A model generated the notes under the pieces. It had not been told where the DNA came from. It did no database searches and saw nothing but the letters and a program-made list of their open reading frames with translations. DNA of 64,000 bases, taken from Bacteroidales bacterium (GTDB taxonomy: Bacteria > Bacteroidota > Bacteroidia > Bacteroidales > WCHB1-69). This document shows, piece by piece, positions 9,238-18,432 of this stretch. Each line of letters opens with the position of its first letter. Position 1 is the stretch's first letter. The stretch covers positions 65,076 to 129,075 of the forward strand of contig JAKSMI010000003.1 in NCBI GenBank assembly GCA_024400635.1. Direction: 5' to 3'. The position numbers and the translations under genes are program-made.

Positions 9238-9373
9238 AGGCGCAGCGATCGATGATATCGTTGGTGGCTTCCTCGTATTTCTCTATCAATGGACGGCCTT
9301 TGTCATTGTGCACGTTAAGATCAGCATCGAGTGCAAACAAACATCCCTCATGGGAGGCATCTTCTTTGTTTTA
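9238..9373 (-). pseudogene. Coding-like fragment between IS stub and surface-protein gene
   Basis: On the minus strand this reads without interruption from an in-frame stop (9371-9373) to the IS junction. Segments include KEDASHEGCLFALDAD, LNVHNDKGRPLIEKYEEA and TNDIIDRCAS. There is no start codon and the frame is cut by the IS stub at 9237. It therefore looks like an internal piece of a gene destroyed by rearrangement. I do not recognise the family. Confidence 0.35.
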
Positions 9374-9381
9374 CAAGTCAC

Positions 9382-12300
9382 CTATAAAACTGTAATACTA
9401 CCCTTAAATTGGTATGGGATTCCGGTATTGTCAATAAAATTGATCAAATAGGTATAGATAACATTTCTGTTGATGCGACCATTGCACTCTCCATTCCATT
9501 TAAAATCTTTGTCATTGGAATAGAACACCAATTCTCCCCAACGACTATATATGTGAATTTCGAAGTCAGTAATCATTGACTTATATTTATCGTGAATACA
9601 GAAATAATCATTCAGTCCATCACCTAAGCCTGGGGTTATAGCATTGGGTAAATAAAAATTCAACTCACATTTTTCTATCTGATACCATGCCGACACAGAA
9701 CAATTGCCTTGTGTGGCAGTTACCGTATAAATATCCGGTTGCGTAACCATAATAGTCGAAGAGGTCTCTCCCGTACTCCATACATAATTTGTCATATTAG
9801 TTTCTACAGATAATTCCGCAAAGAACTCATCACAGAAGTCCTGAGTTAGAGAGACAATGGCAATGTTGGTGTCCACAACAGTCAAATGCAGGTTCACCAC
9901 ACTATCACACTCACTCTGGCTCTGCAAATTCTTTGTCAAATTCAAATCCGATACACCAATGGTCTGAAATGCCGACACGACAAAGCCATGGTTGGCATAA
10001 CCATCGCCTTCGCAGACCACATCCTCTAAATTCAACTCGTACACTGGATTTACAATCAATTGCAAAGTAACAACACTATCACAACCATTGTGGTTGCCGC
10101 CCACAATGGTGTAAGTAGGAGCCACCGACGGGGTCTCGTTGTACTCCACACCATGCCAAGTGAAAGACTCGCAAGCCACTGCGGTGGTGTCACCGTAGGT
10201 TTTGTGGTTGACTGTGAGGTGCAATGTAACAATACTATCACAACCATTATGGTTGCCGCCCACAATGGTATAGGTCGGAGCCACAGCGGGGGTCTCGGTA
10301 TATTCCACTTCATGCCATGTGAAGGACTCACAAGCCACTGCGGTAGTGTCACCGTATGTTTTGTGATTGACAGTAAGATGCAGGGTAATGATACTATCAC
10401 ACCCATTTTGGTTGCCACCCACAATGGTATAGGTCGGAGCCACAGCAGGGGTCTCGGTGTACTCTACACCGTGCCAAATGAAGGATTCACAAGCCACCGC
10501 AGTGGTGTCACCGTAGCTTTTGTGGTTGACAGTAAGATGCAACGTGACGATACTGTCGCAACCGTTGTGGTTGCCCCCCACAATGGTGTAGGTCGGAGCC
10601 ACAGCAGGGGTCTCGGTATATTCTACCTCGTGCCACGTGAAGGATTCACAAGCCACTGCGGTAGTATCACCGTATGTTTTGTGATTGACTGTGAGATGCA
10701 AGGTGACGGTACTATCGCAACCGTTGTGGTTGCCGCCTACAATCGTGTATGTTGGAGCGACTGCAGGAGTCACGGCGTACTCGACCCCGTGCCATGTGAA
10801 GGATTCACACGCCACTGCGGTAGTGTCACCGTAGCTTTTGTGGTTGACAGTAAGATGCAAAGTAACAACACTGTCACAACCGTTGTGGTTGCCCCCCACA
10901 ATGGTGTAAGTAGGAGCCTCCGACGGGGTCTCGTTGTACTCCACACCATGCCAAGTGAAAGACTCACAAGCCACTGCGGTAGTGTCACCGTAGGTTTTGT
11001 GGTTGACTGTGAGGTGCAATGTAACAATACTATCACAGCCATTATGAGCACCCCCAACAATGGTGTAGGTTGGAGCCACAGCAGGGGTCTCGGTGTAGTC
11101 GACACCATGCCAAGTAAAACTCTCACAAGCCACAGCCATGGTATCTCCATTAGTGGCATGATTGATTGTGAGATGCAAAGTAACAATACTGTCACAGCCA
11201 TTGTAACCACCGCCATCAATAGTGTAGGTCGGAGCCACAGACGGGGTCTCGTTGTACTCCACTCCATGCCAAGTGAAAGACTCGCAAGCCACTGCGGTAG
11301 TGTCACCATGAGTGGCATGATTAACCGTGAGATACAAAGCGACGATACTGTCGCACCCATTATGATTGCCACCTATAATCGTGTATGTTGGAACAATTGC
11401 AGGTGTCTCTGTGTACTCTGCTCCATGCCATGTAAAAGATTCGCAGGCCACTGCAATAGTGTCACCGTAGGTTTTGTGGTTGACAGTAAGATGCAAAGTA
11501 ACAACACTATCACAACCGTTATGGCTGCCCCCAACAATGGTGTATGTCGGAGCTACAGCAGGTGTCTCTGTGTACTCTACCCCATGCCAAGTGAAAGATT
11601 CACAAGCAACAGCGGTGGTGTCTCCGTAGGTCTTATGGTTGACAGTTAAATGCAAGGTAACGATACTATCACAACCGTTGTAGTTGCCACCCACAATAGT
11701 GTAGGTTGGAGCCACAGCAGGTGTCTCAGTATATTCCACACCATGCCATGTGAAGGACTCGCAGACAACAGCTGTAGTGTCGCCATAAGTCTTATGATTG
11801 ACAGTGAGGTGCAATGTAACAATACTATCACAGCCATTATGAGCACCCCCAACAATGGTGTAGGTTGGAGCCACAGCAGGGGTCTCGGTGTAGTCGACAC
11901 CATGCCAAGTAAAACTCTCACAAGCCACAGCCATGGTATCTCCATTAGTGGCATGATTGATTGTGAGATGCAAAGTAACAATACTGTCACAGCCATTGTA
12001 ACCACCGCCATCAATAGTGTAGGTCGGAGCCACAGACGGGGTCTCGTTGTACTCCACTCCATGCCAAGTGAAAGACTCGCAAGCCACTGCGGTGGTGTCG
12101 CCGTAGCTTTTGTGATTGACTATAAGATGCAAAGCAACAACACTATCACAACCGTTTTGGTTGCCACCCACAATGGTGTAGGTCGGAGCCACAGCAGGGG
12201 TCTCGGTGTACTCTACCCCGTACCAAATGAAGGATTCACACGCCACTGCGGTGGTGTCGCCGTAGCTTTTGTGGTTGACAGTAAGATGCAACGTGACGAT

Positions 12301-15300
12301 ACTATCACAACCATTGTGGTTGCCGCCTACAATCGTGTATGTCGGAGCAATTGCAGGGGTCTCTGTGTACTCGACTCCGTGCCATGTGAAGGATTCACAC
12401 GCCACTGCGGTGGTGTCTCCGTAGGTCTTATGGTTGACAGTTAGATGCAAGGTAACGATACTATCACAACCATTGTGGTTGCCGCCTACAATCGTGTATG
12501 TCGGAGCAATTGCAGGTGTCTCAGTGTACTCTACCCCATGCCAAGTGAAAGATTCACAAGCAACAGCGGTGGTGTCTCCGTAGCTTTTGTGGTTGACAGT
12601 AAGATGCAAGGTAACGATACTATCACAACCGTATATATTGGTATTGGTCTGACTAATACTCTCAGATTCCGTATAAACCACTCCGTTCCATGTAAACATG
12701 TCACACACCATTGTATCTATCAGCGTATGGTTTTTCGCATGGAAGGTTATTTCCACAATTGTATCAAATCTACATCCATTTTCATAATACACCGTAAATG
12801 TATAGGGCATTACCGTATCACGTTCCAAATCGGCTGGCGGATTAATAACAAAGGACGAATCATTGAGTGTGTTCCCCCATGGACCTTCTACTTCCACATA
12901 ATCATACTCCAATGATGCAATAGGCAATGTTTCCGGATTCAATGCCAACTCCCATTCTTGCAGATAGCCATTGTCAGCTTCCCACAAATCTTCAACCTCG
13001 ATGTACCAATTTCCATTAAGCGGACAACCCACCATACCAGCAAAAGACTGTAATGGGTGATACACTTGTGTCATATTGGCAACATCGGTGGAGTCTATCT
13101 TGTAAGAAGTGGAGCCATCATCCCAATAGGGATTGGCGGAGGAGTGTACGTTGCCGGGCTCATAGCAGTAACTATTGGGGGTGTTGGCATACTGGTAACC
13201 TAAAGTAGTGTTATTGGACCACACATAATTCCATGCGATTCCCATGGGGTTTTGCGAGGCATTGCAACTCACAACTTCCAGCAAACGGTTGGCAACACCT
13301 AAATTGGTCCGGAAGTTGTGGGGGACCCCGCCCCAACAGTCGTATTGGTAATCGGGGACTATCTTACACCTGCTTCCATTGGGACAAACCAATGAAATGC
13401 GTAAATCTTCAATGGCTGAATGTTCTATCTTCATGCGAAGATACAAAATATCATCCGCGGAGGTGATAATTGCATCTGGTGCAAAAGCAGTAAAATTAAC
13501 ATACGAGCGGTAAGAAGAACCATAAGGTTCACAATAAATACCATCTGGTAAAAAAATCACCTCTCCCCTCGACAAGGACGTTTCAGATTTATATAGTTGA
13601 ATATTGTTTTCCGAGTCATATCCTACTGTTAACGTATATGATTCGCCTGAACATATTTCAGGAATATCCACAGATAATATTGTGTTCTCCATCATGGCTA
13701 TATGATGCCATGCAGTGCTGGTACAACCGTTACCATCTGTCACAGTCACCGAATAGGAACCTTCATTCTCCACTTGAATTGCACGTGTGTTCTCTCCTGT
13801 ACTCCATAGATACGAAGCAGAGCTATCAGCAACTAACACCACCATGGAGTCTTCACACAATAACGACGAACCAGTTATATACACAGGAGAAACTATGTTT
13901 ATTGTGAGGTGTAAAGTATCCACACTATAACACCCATACTCATTGGCGTATGCATAGGTATAAGTACCAGATGTAAAATAGGTTGAGTCATGCCACACAC
14001 AGCTATCGCATGCTACAATAATAGTATCCTCATGCGTGGCAAAGTTAACGACAAGATGAAGTGTATCCACACTGGAACAACCATACTCATTAGCGTAAAC
14101 GTGTGTATATGTGCCTGTGGAAGTATAAGTATCGTTTGTGCCATCAACCCACGTGTAGCTTTCGCAGACTGTTGTGTCCAACACATGATGTGTACCATGA
14201 TGAAGTGTCAGATGCAAGGCAACTATGCTGTCACAACCGTTTGCCGCCGTCAGCACTAACCTGCCTGTGTCAGTACTTTCATAATAAGTGATGCCGTTTA
14301 TCCACGTTAACGAGTCACAAGCCAACTCATATACCTCCGTATAAGAAACCGCCTTAACCCACAAAGTCATCACCACGATGCTGTCCACTCCACTCGAAGC
14401 AGTCAATGTGGCAGTATGAACAATACTTTGAGTTATAGGGTCTGTTTCATCCGCATCAAAAACAATCTCATTCCATATCAATGGCAGCTCGCTTGCACAG
14501 ACAGTATTGGTGTCATATACTTGAACCGCATTAGAGACATACAACTGCAAAGTCAATGTGCTGTCACATCCATGCTGATTAACCAGATGCTGTGTGTATT
14601 CCCCCGTTTCCGTGTAGCTGCTATCATTCAACACATAGGGCAAATACTGTGCCAATATCGTATCTGTGATATTATGGCTTGACACTGGCAAAACCGTCAA
14701 ATGCAAGCTGTGAACACTGTCACAACCATGAATATCAACGCCCGAAAACATATAATCTCCAGAGAGGGTTCCTTCCCCGAATACCGTGTCTGCATACGTG
14801 AATGGAAATCTATTCTCACAAATATCCACCGTGTCATTAATGACATGCACAGGGAAAACTGTCATTAAGGTATCGACAGTGATACTGCAACCGTATATAT
14901 TTGAAACCTCGACACTTACCAATGCAGAAGTGTCTGAAGAGAATACAATTGTTCTTGCACTGTCTCCCGTACTCCACAAGCAGGAATAATGAACGTTATT
15001 CACACTGTCTTCCCATGCAGTTGACTCGGTCTGAACAACAAGCGACAACTCCTGTGTATCATATTGACAGATCTGGTAGGCATCCGCCTGAATGGAAACC
15101 TCTGGCATGGGAATCACCACCAATGTCAACAACACCGTGCTGTCACAACAATATTCGGAAACCATGTTGTTCACAAACACAGTATGATCCTCTGTCACAC
15201 TGTCAATGTCAAAGCCATAACGATGATACGGCTGTCCCGCTCCGCACACCGTATCCATTAGCTGAAAATAATACATCGGTTTCGGATGAATAGTGAGTGA

Positions 15301-18300
15301 GAACGAAGCCACCCCACATGAATTAGTACCCGACACCAAAATATCTCCATCCACAGCTTCATCCGAAAATGTAATCTCCGCATGGTCACTTCCTTGCCCC
15401 GACAGCAGGTAAGCGCCTTGTGGCATCGTCCAGTTAATGTTTGTCAAACCTGACAAAGTATCTAACCAATAGGTATAAACTCCGCCAGGGCAAACATATT
15501 CCATACCATGGATACCATACAAATTGTTCGTGTTTGGCGTTGCCAAAAGGTGCAGCACAACAATGCTGTCGCAAGAGGCCCTTGAGATTGTATCTGTCAA
15601 AGTATAAACACCTTGCGCAACAGCAGGCAGACTAAATCCATAACCATGGTAATCATTGCCTGCGCAAATCGTGTCATAAAGGTCAAAAACAGCTTTGGTC
15701 ACAAACAGTTCCGCCACGTATGTGCTGTCGCAATCCAAATTCGGAATATCCACTGTCCGGGTCAAAGTTGTTGGTCCTTCGGTATTGGCCATATAATCAA
15801 AGCCATGCGCCATATAATGCGTACCCTGGCACACCGTGTCATAATACACCATATGCTCACCTTCATGGATTACCAACTGAGAATAAATGGTGGTACAATG
15901 CTGGCCATAACTGTCATACATGAAGATGGTCATTGATACCGGGAAGATTCCCCCTGTCTCATAATAATGTGTAAAGTGCATTCCATTGTAGTTGTCATAG
16001 CTGTCACCAAAGTTCCATACTACACTGTCGCACTGATAATTCACCGAAGCGTCAAAAGTAATGGTCTCGTAGGTGCAGAAGTTATTGTCTTCCAATTCTG
16101 TACTTATCACCTGATTCACATACATATTCTGACTTAACACCGCTGCCTTCGAGCCGACCGAGTAGGCGTATGTTTCGCAATGACCGGTACCATACACATG
16201 CGCCACAAAGCCCTGGCTACTGTTCAGCGTATGAGTGCCATTGTTAATATGCAAACGAGCATAGGAGAAAGCAGGATTGGAGGGAACTGACTGAAACTGA
16301 CTGGATACACTGACATTATCACATGTAACGGAAGACACAGAAGTGGAAGGCACTATAACATTCACATAATGCGACGTAATGTTGGTGCTGTTGAATGTGG
16401 AGAAGGTGATTTCCTGAATGCGCTGCTCCAACGGTGAAATCCACACCATAGAAGGATCTCCTCGAAAATCAGCATGAGGGTTGACTTCCCCTCCAACAAC
16501 ATATAAATACACAGCGCAAGCGTTGTTCGCTTCAAGAAAGCAGGCCCTTTCTCCCGAAGTAAGACGGAACTCGTAAGAACGATTGGCTTGCAAAGTCGTC
16601 AGATAATTCCCGTTCTTGGTGATGACAGTATTGTCAGCAGAGGCAGTGATCTTGACCCTATCGTATGGCATACCCACGGTATTTGTAACCACAAACTGAT
16701 GTCCCCAAAAATGAGTACCAAAGGCCTGCTCCACAACATGGTCGCACCAGCGGTTTCCTTCAGGTATGTTGGCACACACATTCCCGTTAAACACGGCAAC
16801 AGGCTTGGCAGCATCCAGTGACTCGATGGTGGAACCCGACAAGTCACCATTAATCCCGTTATACTTGGACAGCACCTGATAGGTTTGTCCTGCGTTCAAC
16901 GTCACATAATAGGGAACAAAAGCAGGACGATTGTCAATGGTGGACTTCGATGGAGTTATCTTCACCGTTGTACCGTTTTGCGTGGCAACAATCATAAACT
17001 CCGAATTGATCAGAGGTGTATAAGTTTGCACCACATATTCGGAGGAAAGGGCGGGTTCTGGCAGCACATTGGTCACATCATAGGTGTAGTCCTCAAAGTT
17101 TGAGGCATACAGTGAGATATTCTCAGTAGCAGTCACCAACAAACCATAATTACCCACTGCACTGGCATCACTGCAATAAGCCTGTACATTGGGAATCGAC
17201 ACTTGAGTAGTATGGTTTGCCGCAACAGAAAAAGACCTGCTCCACCCTGTATTCGGATTTGTGATGGTTCCCGTACAAGCGGTCTGTGCAGATACCAACA
17301 ACGACAATGATGGCGAACCTGTATAATTCTTCATGAAAGACACCCAGAATCGCTGACCTGCTGTGGAAGGCGAGCCCAAAGTGTTCTCCACCGATTCCGT
17401 GGGATCCACACAGATAGTGGCCGTATCACTCCATGGGCAGTCGCCATCCCAATAGGCGGTTGCCGTGTAACAAGTAGTCACCAAAGGATTCACAATCACC
17501 GTGTCAGTAGTCTCGTTACTATGCGACCACCGGTAATGCTGTCCGCCCGTAGCAACAATAGTGGTGATGTAACCGCACTGGGCATTCATTTCTGTAGTGG
17601 CAGTCAAAGAAACGGAGCGTTCTCCCGGTTGCAATTCAAAAGCACCCTGATCAACGACTCCCTGACAAGGAATACGTTCCTCCATTTTCAAATCATACAT
17701 CCATACAACATATTGGTTATCACCAGCATTCACTGCTGGGGATGTTTCCGCCAGATTGAAATCCTCAGCACTTACAAACACATTGTCCATATCTTGCAGC
17801 AGATTGCTATGGTGAACACTCGTTGCATTTGCGTTGGAAGTGACACCTGTATTGTTGACAACAATATTGTTGTATAGTAACAATTCTCCTCCATCTTCCT
17901 GAAAAACTGTATAGGTGTCAAAAGTATCTATCACGGGAACTTCAAATGCTCCCACATCAACCGCCTCACCATACACTCGTTTCACTCCACAAAAGTCCAA
18001 CAACCATGAAACACATGCGTCGGAACCAGCATCAACCGCCGACGAGTTGTTATTTATGTTAAAATTCGACTGATCATCCACAAAGATGCCTGTTTCTTCT
18101 CCTGTTATATTGTTTTGGGGAACGGATAATACATTGGTCACAGAATCCACATTATTGTTGAGGATGAGATTGTTGCATAGCGTCAGTGTCCCCGCCCCGT
18201 CATGATACACGGCAAACGTCGGATCCTGAGCAAAAGCCTGAGACACTGTCAGGAGTATAACCAGCGTGAACAAAACCCTAATTTCTCGTTGAAATATCAT
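9382..18300 (-). CDS. Giant T9SS-secreted repeat protein with gliding-type C-terminal domain
   Basis: A 2972-residue secreted protein. ATG 18300 gives a good signal peptide (MIFQREIRVLFTLVILLTVS, cleavage near AFAQ); ATGs at 18333 and 18336 are alternatives. Order of parts: two ends of a choice-of-anchor-Q/beta-helix motif (VDVGAFE, VDQGAFE); an IgGFc-binding-like region (FWVSFMKNYTG, VAVFNGNVCANIPEGNRWCD, FGTHFWGHQFVV); a PKD-like domain (VVWNFGDSYDNY); many C-D-S-containing beta repeats; a proprotein-convertase P-type domain (LRISLVCPNGS to LNGNWYIEVEDLW); sixteen 53-residue repeats; and a C-terminal CHU_C/gliding-motility sorting domain (FYLPNAITPGLGDGLNDYF, IYSRWGELVF). It is probably exported by T9SS and displayed as an adhesin. 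T9SS machinery is not in the window. Confidence 0.85.
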   Translation of the reverse strand: MIFQREIRVLFTLVILLTVSQAFAQDPTFAVYHDGAGTLTLCNNLILNNNVDSVTNVLSVPQNNITGEETGIFVDDQSNFNINNNSSAVDAGSDACVSWLLDFCGVKRVYGEAVDVGAFEVPVIDTFDTYTVFQEDGGELLLYNNIVVNNTGVTSNANATSVHHSNLLQDMDNVFVSAEDFNLAETSPAVNAGDNQYVVWMYDLKMEERIPCQGVVDQGAFELQPGERSVSLTATTEMNAQCGYITTIVATGGQHYRWSHSNETTDTVIVNPLVTTCYTATAYWDGDCPWSDTATICVDPTESVENTLGSPSTAGQRFWVSFMKNYTGSPSLSLLVSAQTACTGTITNPNTGWSRSFSVAANHTTQVSIPNVQAYCSDASAVGNYGLLVTATENISLYASNFEDYTYDVTNVLPEPALSSEYVVQTYTPLINSEFMIVATQNGTTVKITPSKSTIDNRPAFVPYYVTLNAGQTYQVLSKYNGINGDLSGSTIESLDAAKPVAVFNGNVCANIPEGNRWCDHVVEQAFGTHFWGHQFVVTNTVGMPYDRVKITASADNTVITKNGNYLTTLQANRSYEFRLTSGERACFLEANNACAVYLYVVGGEVNPHADFRGDPSMVWISPLEQRIQEITFSTFNSTNITSHYVNVIVPSTSVSSVTCDNVSVSSQFQSVPSNPAFSYARLHINNGTHTLNSSQGFVAHVYGTGHCETYAYSVGSKAAVLSQNMYVNQVISTELEDNNFCTYETITFDASVNYQCDSVVWNFGDSYDNYNGMHFTHYYETGGIFPVSMTIFMYDSYGQHCTTIYSQLVIHEGEHMVYYDTVCQGTHYMAHGFDYMANTEGPTTLTRTVDIPNLDCDSTYVAELFVTKAVFDLYDTICAGNDYHGYGFSLPAVAQGVYTLTDTISRASCDSIVVLHLLATPNTNNLYGIHGMEYVCPGGVYTYWLDTLSGLTNINWTMPQGAYLLSGQGSDHAEITFSDEAVDGDILVSGTNSCGVASFSLTIHPKPMYYFQLMDTVCGAGQPYHRYGFDIDSVTEDHTVFVNNMVSEYCCDSTVLLTLVVIPMPEVSIQADAYQICQYDTQELSLVVQTESTAWEDSVNNVHYSCLWSTGDSARTIVFSSDTSALVSVEVSNIYGCSITVDTLMTVFPVHVINDTVDICENRFPFTYADTVFGEGTLSGDYMFSGVDIHGCDSVHSLHLTVLPVSSHNITDTILAQYLPYVLNDSSYTETGEYTQHLVNQHGCDSTLTLQLYVSNAVQVYDTNTVCASELPLIWNEIVFDADETDPITQSIVHTATLTASSGVDSIVVMTLWVKAVSYTEVYELACDSLTWINGITYYESTDTGRLVLTAANGCDSIVALHLTLHHGTHHVLDTTVCESYTWVDGTNDTYTSTGTYTHVYANEYGCSSVDTLHLVVNFATHEDTIIVACDSCVWHDSTYFTSGTYTYAYANEYGCYSVDTLHLTINIVSPVYITGSSLLCEDSMVVLVADSSASYLWSTGENTRAIQVENEGSYSVTVTDGNGCTSTAWHHIAMMENTILSVDIPEICSGESYTLTVGYDSENNIQLYKSETSLSRGEVIFLPDGIYCEPYGSSYRSYVNFTAFAPDAIITSADDILYLRMKIEHSAIEDLRISLVCPNGSRCKIVPDYQYDCWGGVPHNFRTNLGVANRLLEVVSCNASQNPMGIAWNYVWSNNTTLGYQYANTPNSYCYEPGNVHSSANPYWDDGSTSYKIDSTDVANMTQVYHPLQSFAGMVGCPLNGNWYIEVEDLWEADNGYLQEWELALNPETLPIASLEYDYVEVEGPWGNTLNDSSFVINPPADLERDTVMPYTFTVYYENGCRFDTIVEITFHAKNHTLIDTMVCDMFTWNGVVYTESESISQTNTNIYGCDSIVTLHLTVNHKSYGDTTAVACESFTWHGVEYTETPAIAPTYTIVGGNHNGCDSIVTLHLTVNHKTYGDTTAVACESFTWHGVEYTETPAIAPTYTIVGGNHNGCDSIVTLHLTVNHKSYGDTTAVACESFIWYGVEYTETPAVAPTYTIVGGNQNGCDSVVALHLIVNHKSYGDTTAVACESFTWHGVEYNETPSVAPTYTIDGGGYNGCDSIVTLHLTINHATNGDTMAVACESFTWHGVDYTETPAVAPTYTIVGGAHNGCDSIVTLHLTVNHKTYGDTTAVVCESFTWHGVEYTETPAVAPTYTIVGGNYNGCDSIVTLHLTVNHKTYGDTTAVACESFTWHGVEYTETPAVAPTYTIVGGSHNGCDSVVTLHLTVNHKTYGDTIAVACESFTWHGAEYTETPAIVPTYTIIGGNHNGCDSIVALYLTVNHATHGDTTAVACESFTWHGVEYNETPSVAPTYTIDGGGYNGCDSIVTLHLTINHATNGDTMAVACESFTWHGVDYTETPAVAPTYTIVGGAHNGCDSIVTLHLTVNHKTYGDTTAVACESFTWHGVEYNETPSEAPTYTIVGGNHNGCDSVVTLHLTVNHKSYGDTTAVACESFTWHGVEYAVTPAVAPTYTIVGGNHNGCDSTVTLHLTVNHKTYGDTTAVACESFTWHEVEYTETPAVAPTYTIVGGNHNGCDSIVTLHLTVNHKSYGDTTAVACESFIWHGVEYTETPAVAPTYTIVGGNQNGCDSIITLHLTVNHKTYGDTTAVACESFTWHEVEYTETPAVAPTYTIVGGNHNGCDSIVTLHLTVNHKTYGDTTAVACESFTWHGVEYNETPSVAPTYTIVGGNHNGCDSVVTLQLIVNPVYELNLEDVVCEGDGYANHGFVVSAFQTIGVSDLNLTKNLQSQSECDSVVNLHLTVVDTNIAIVSLTQDFCDEFFAELSVETNMTNYVWSTGETSSTIMVTQPDIYTVTATQGNCSVSAWYQIEKCELNFYLPNAITPGLGDGLNDYFCIHDKYKSMITDFEIHIYSRWGELVFYSNDKDFKWNGECNGRINRNVIYTYLINFIDNTGIPYQFKGSITVL
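10051..12594 (-). repeat. Sixteen tandem 159-bp repeats inside the giant protein gene
   Basis: The array is exactly 16 units of 159 bp (53 residues). Each unit begins NHK(T/S)YGDTTAVACESF and ends NGCDSIVTLHLTV. Units differ by a few codons. Units 4-5 and 9-10 (counting from the protein N-terminus) are nearly the same pair, offset by 795 bp (five units), for example at 11041 and 11836. This points to block duplication by unequal crossing-over. Each unit has two Cys (ACES, GCDS). Confidence 0.95.
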
Positions 18301-18343
18301 ACTATCAAATATTTTCACTAAATTCAATTCCATCATTTTTTTT

Positions 18344-18425
18344 GCCCGCCCGCTATCGCATGGCGGGCTTTTATCTTTTATAAGGTCAAATTGTTGCGCC
18401 CGCTGACGCATGGCGCAACAATTTG
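18344..18425 (-). terminator. Two hairpins with matching loops between surface-protein genes
   Basis: Two inverted repeats lie between the stop of the 1070-aa protein gene and the start of the giant protein gene. The first is GCCCGCC/GGCGGGC (18344-18350, 18362-18368) with loop CGCTATCGCAT. The second is a perfect 14-bp stem CAAATTGTTGCGCC/GGCGCAACAATTTG (18387-18400, 18412-18425) with loop CGCTGACGCAT. The two 11-nt loops differ at only two positions. The second stem is 7 nt from the stop codon. Neither is followed by a T-run on the minus strand, so termination or mRNA 3'-end protection is only a guess; the first has a T-rich tract on the plus side. Confidence 0.55.
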
Positions 18426-18432
18426 GAATAAT

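Noticed and set aside
10060..11649. Long open frame on the plus strand (529 codons, continued to 12915) antisense to the giant protein gene
   Set aside because: It arises because the 159-bp repeat is a multiple of three, so any frame open in one unit stays open in all. There is no signal, promoter or family match, and the opposite strand has a complete, recognisable T9SS protein.
10051..12594. CRISPR-like array
   Set aside because: Repeats are 159 bp, contiguous and coding, without spacers.
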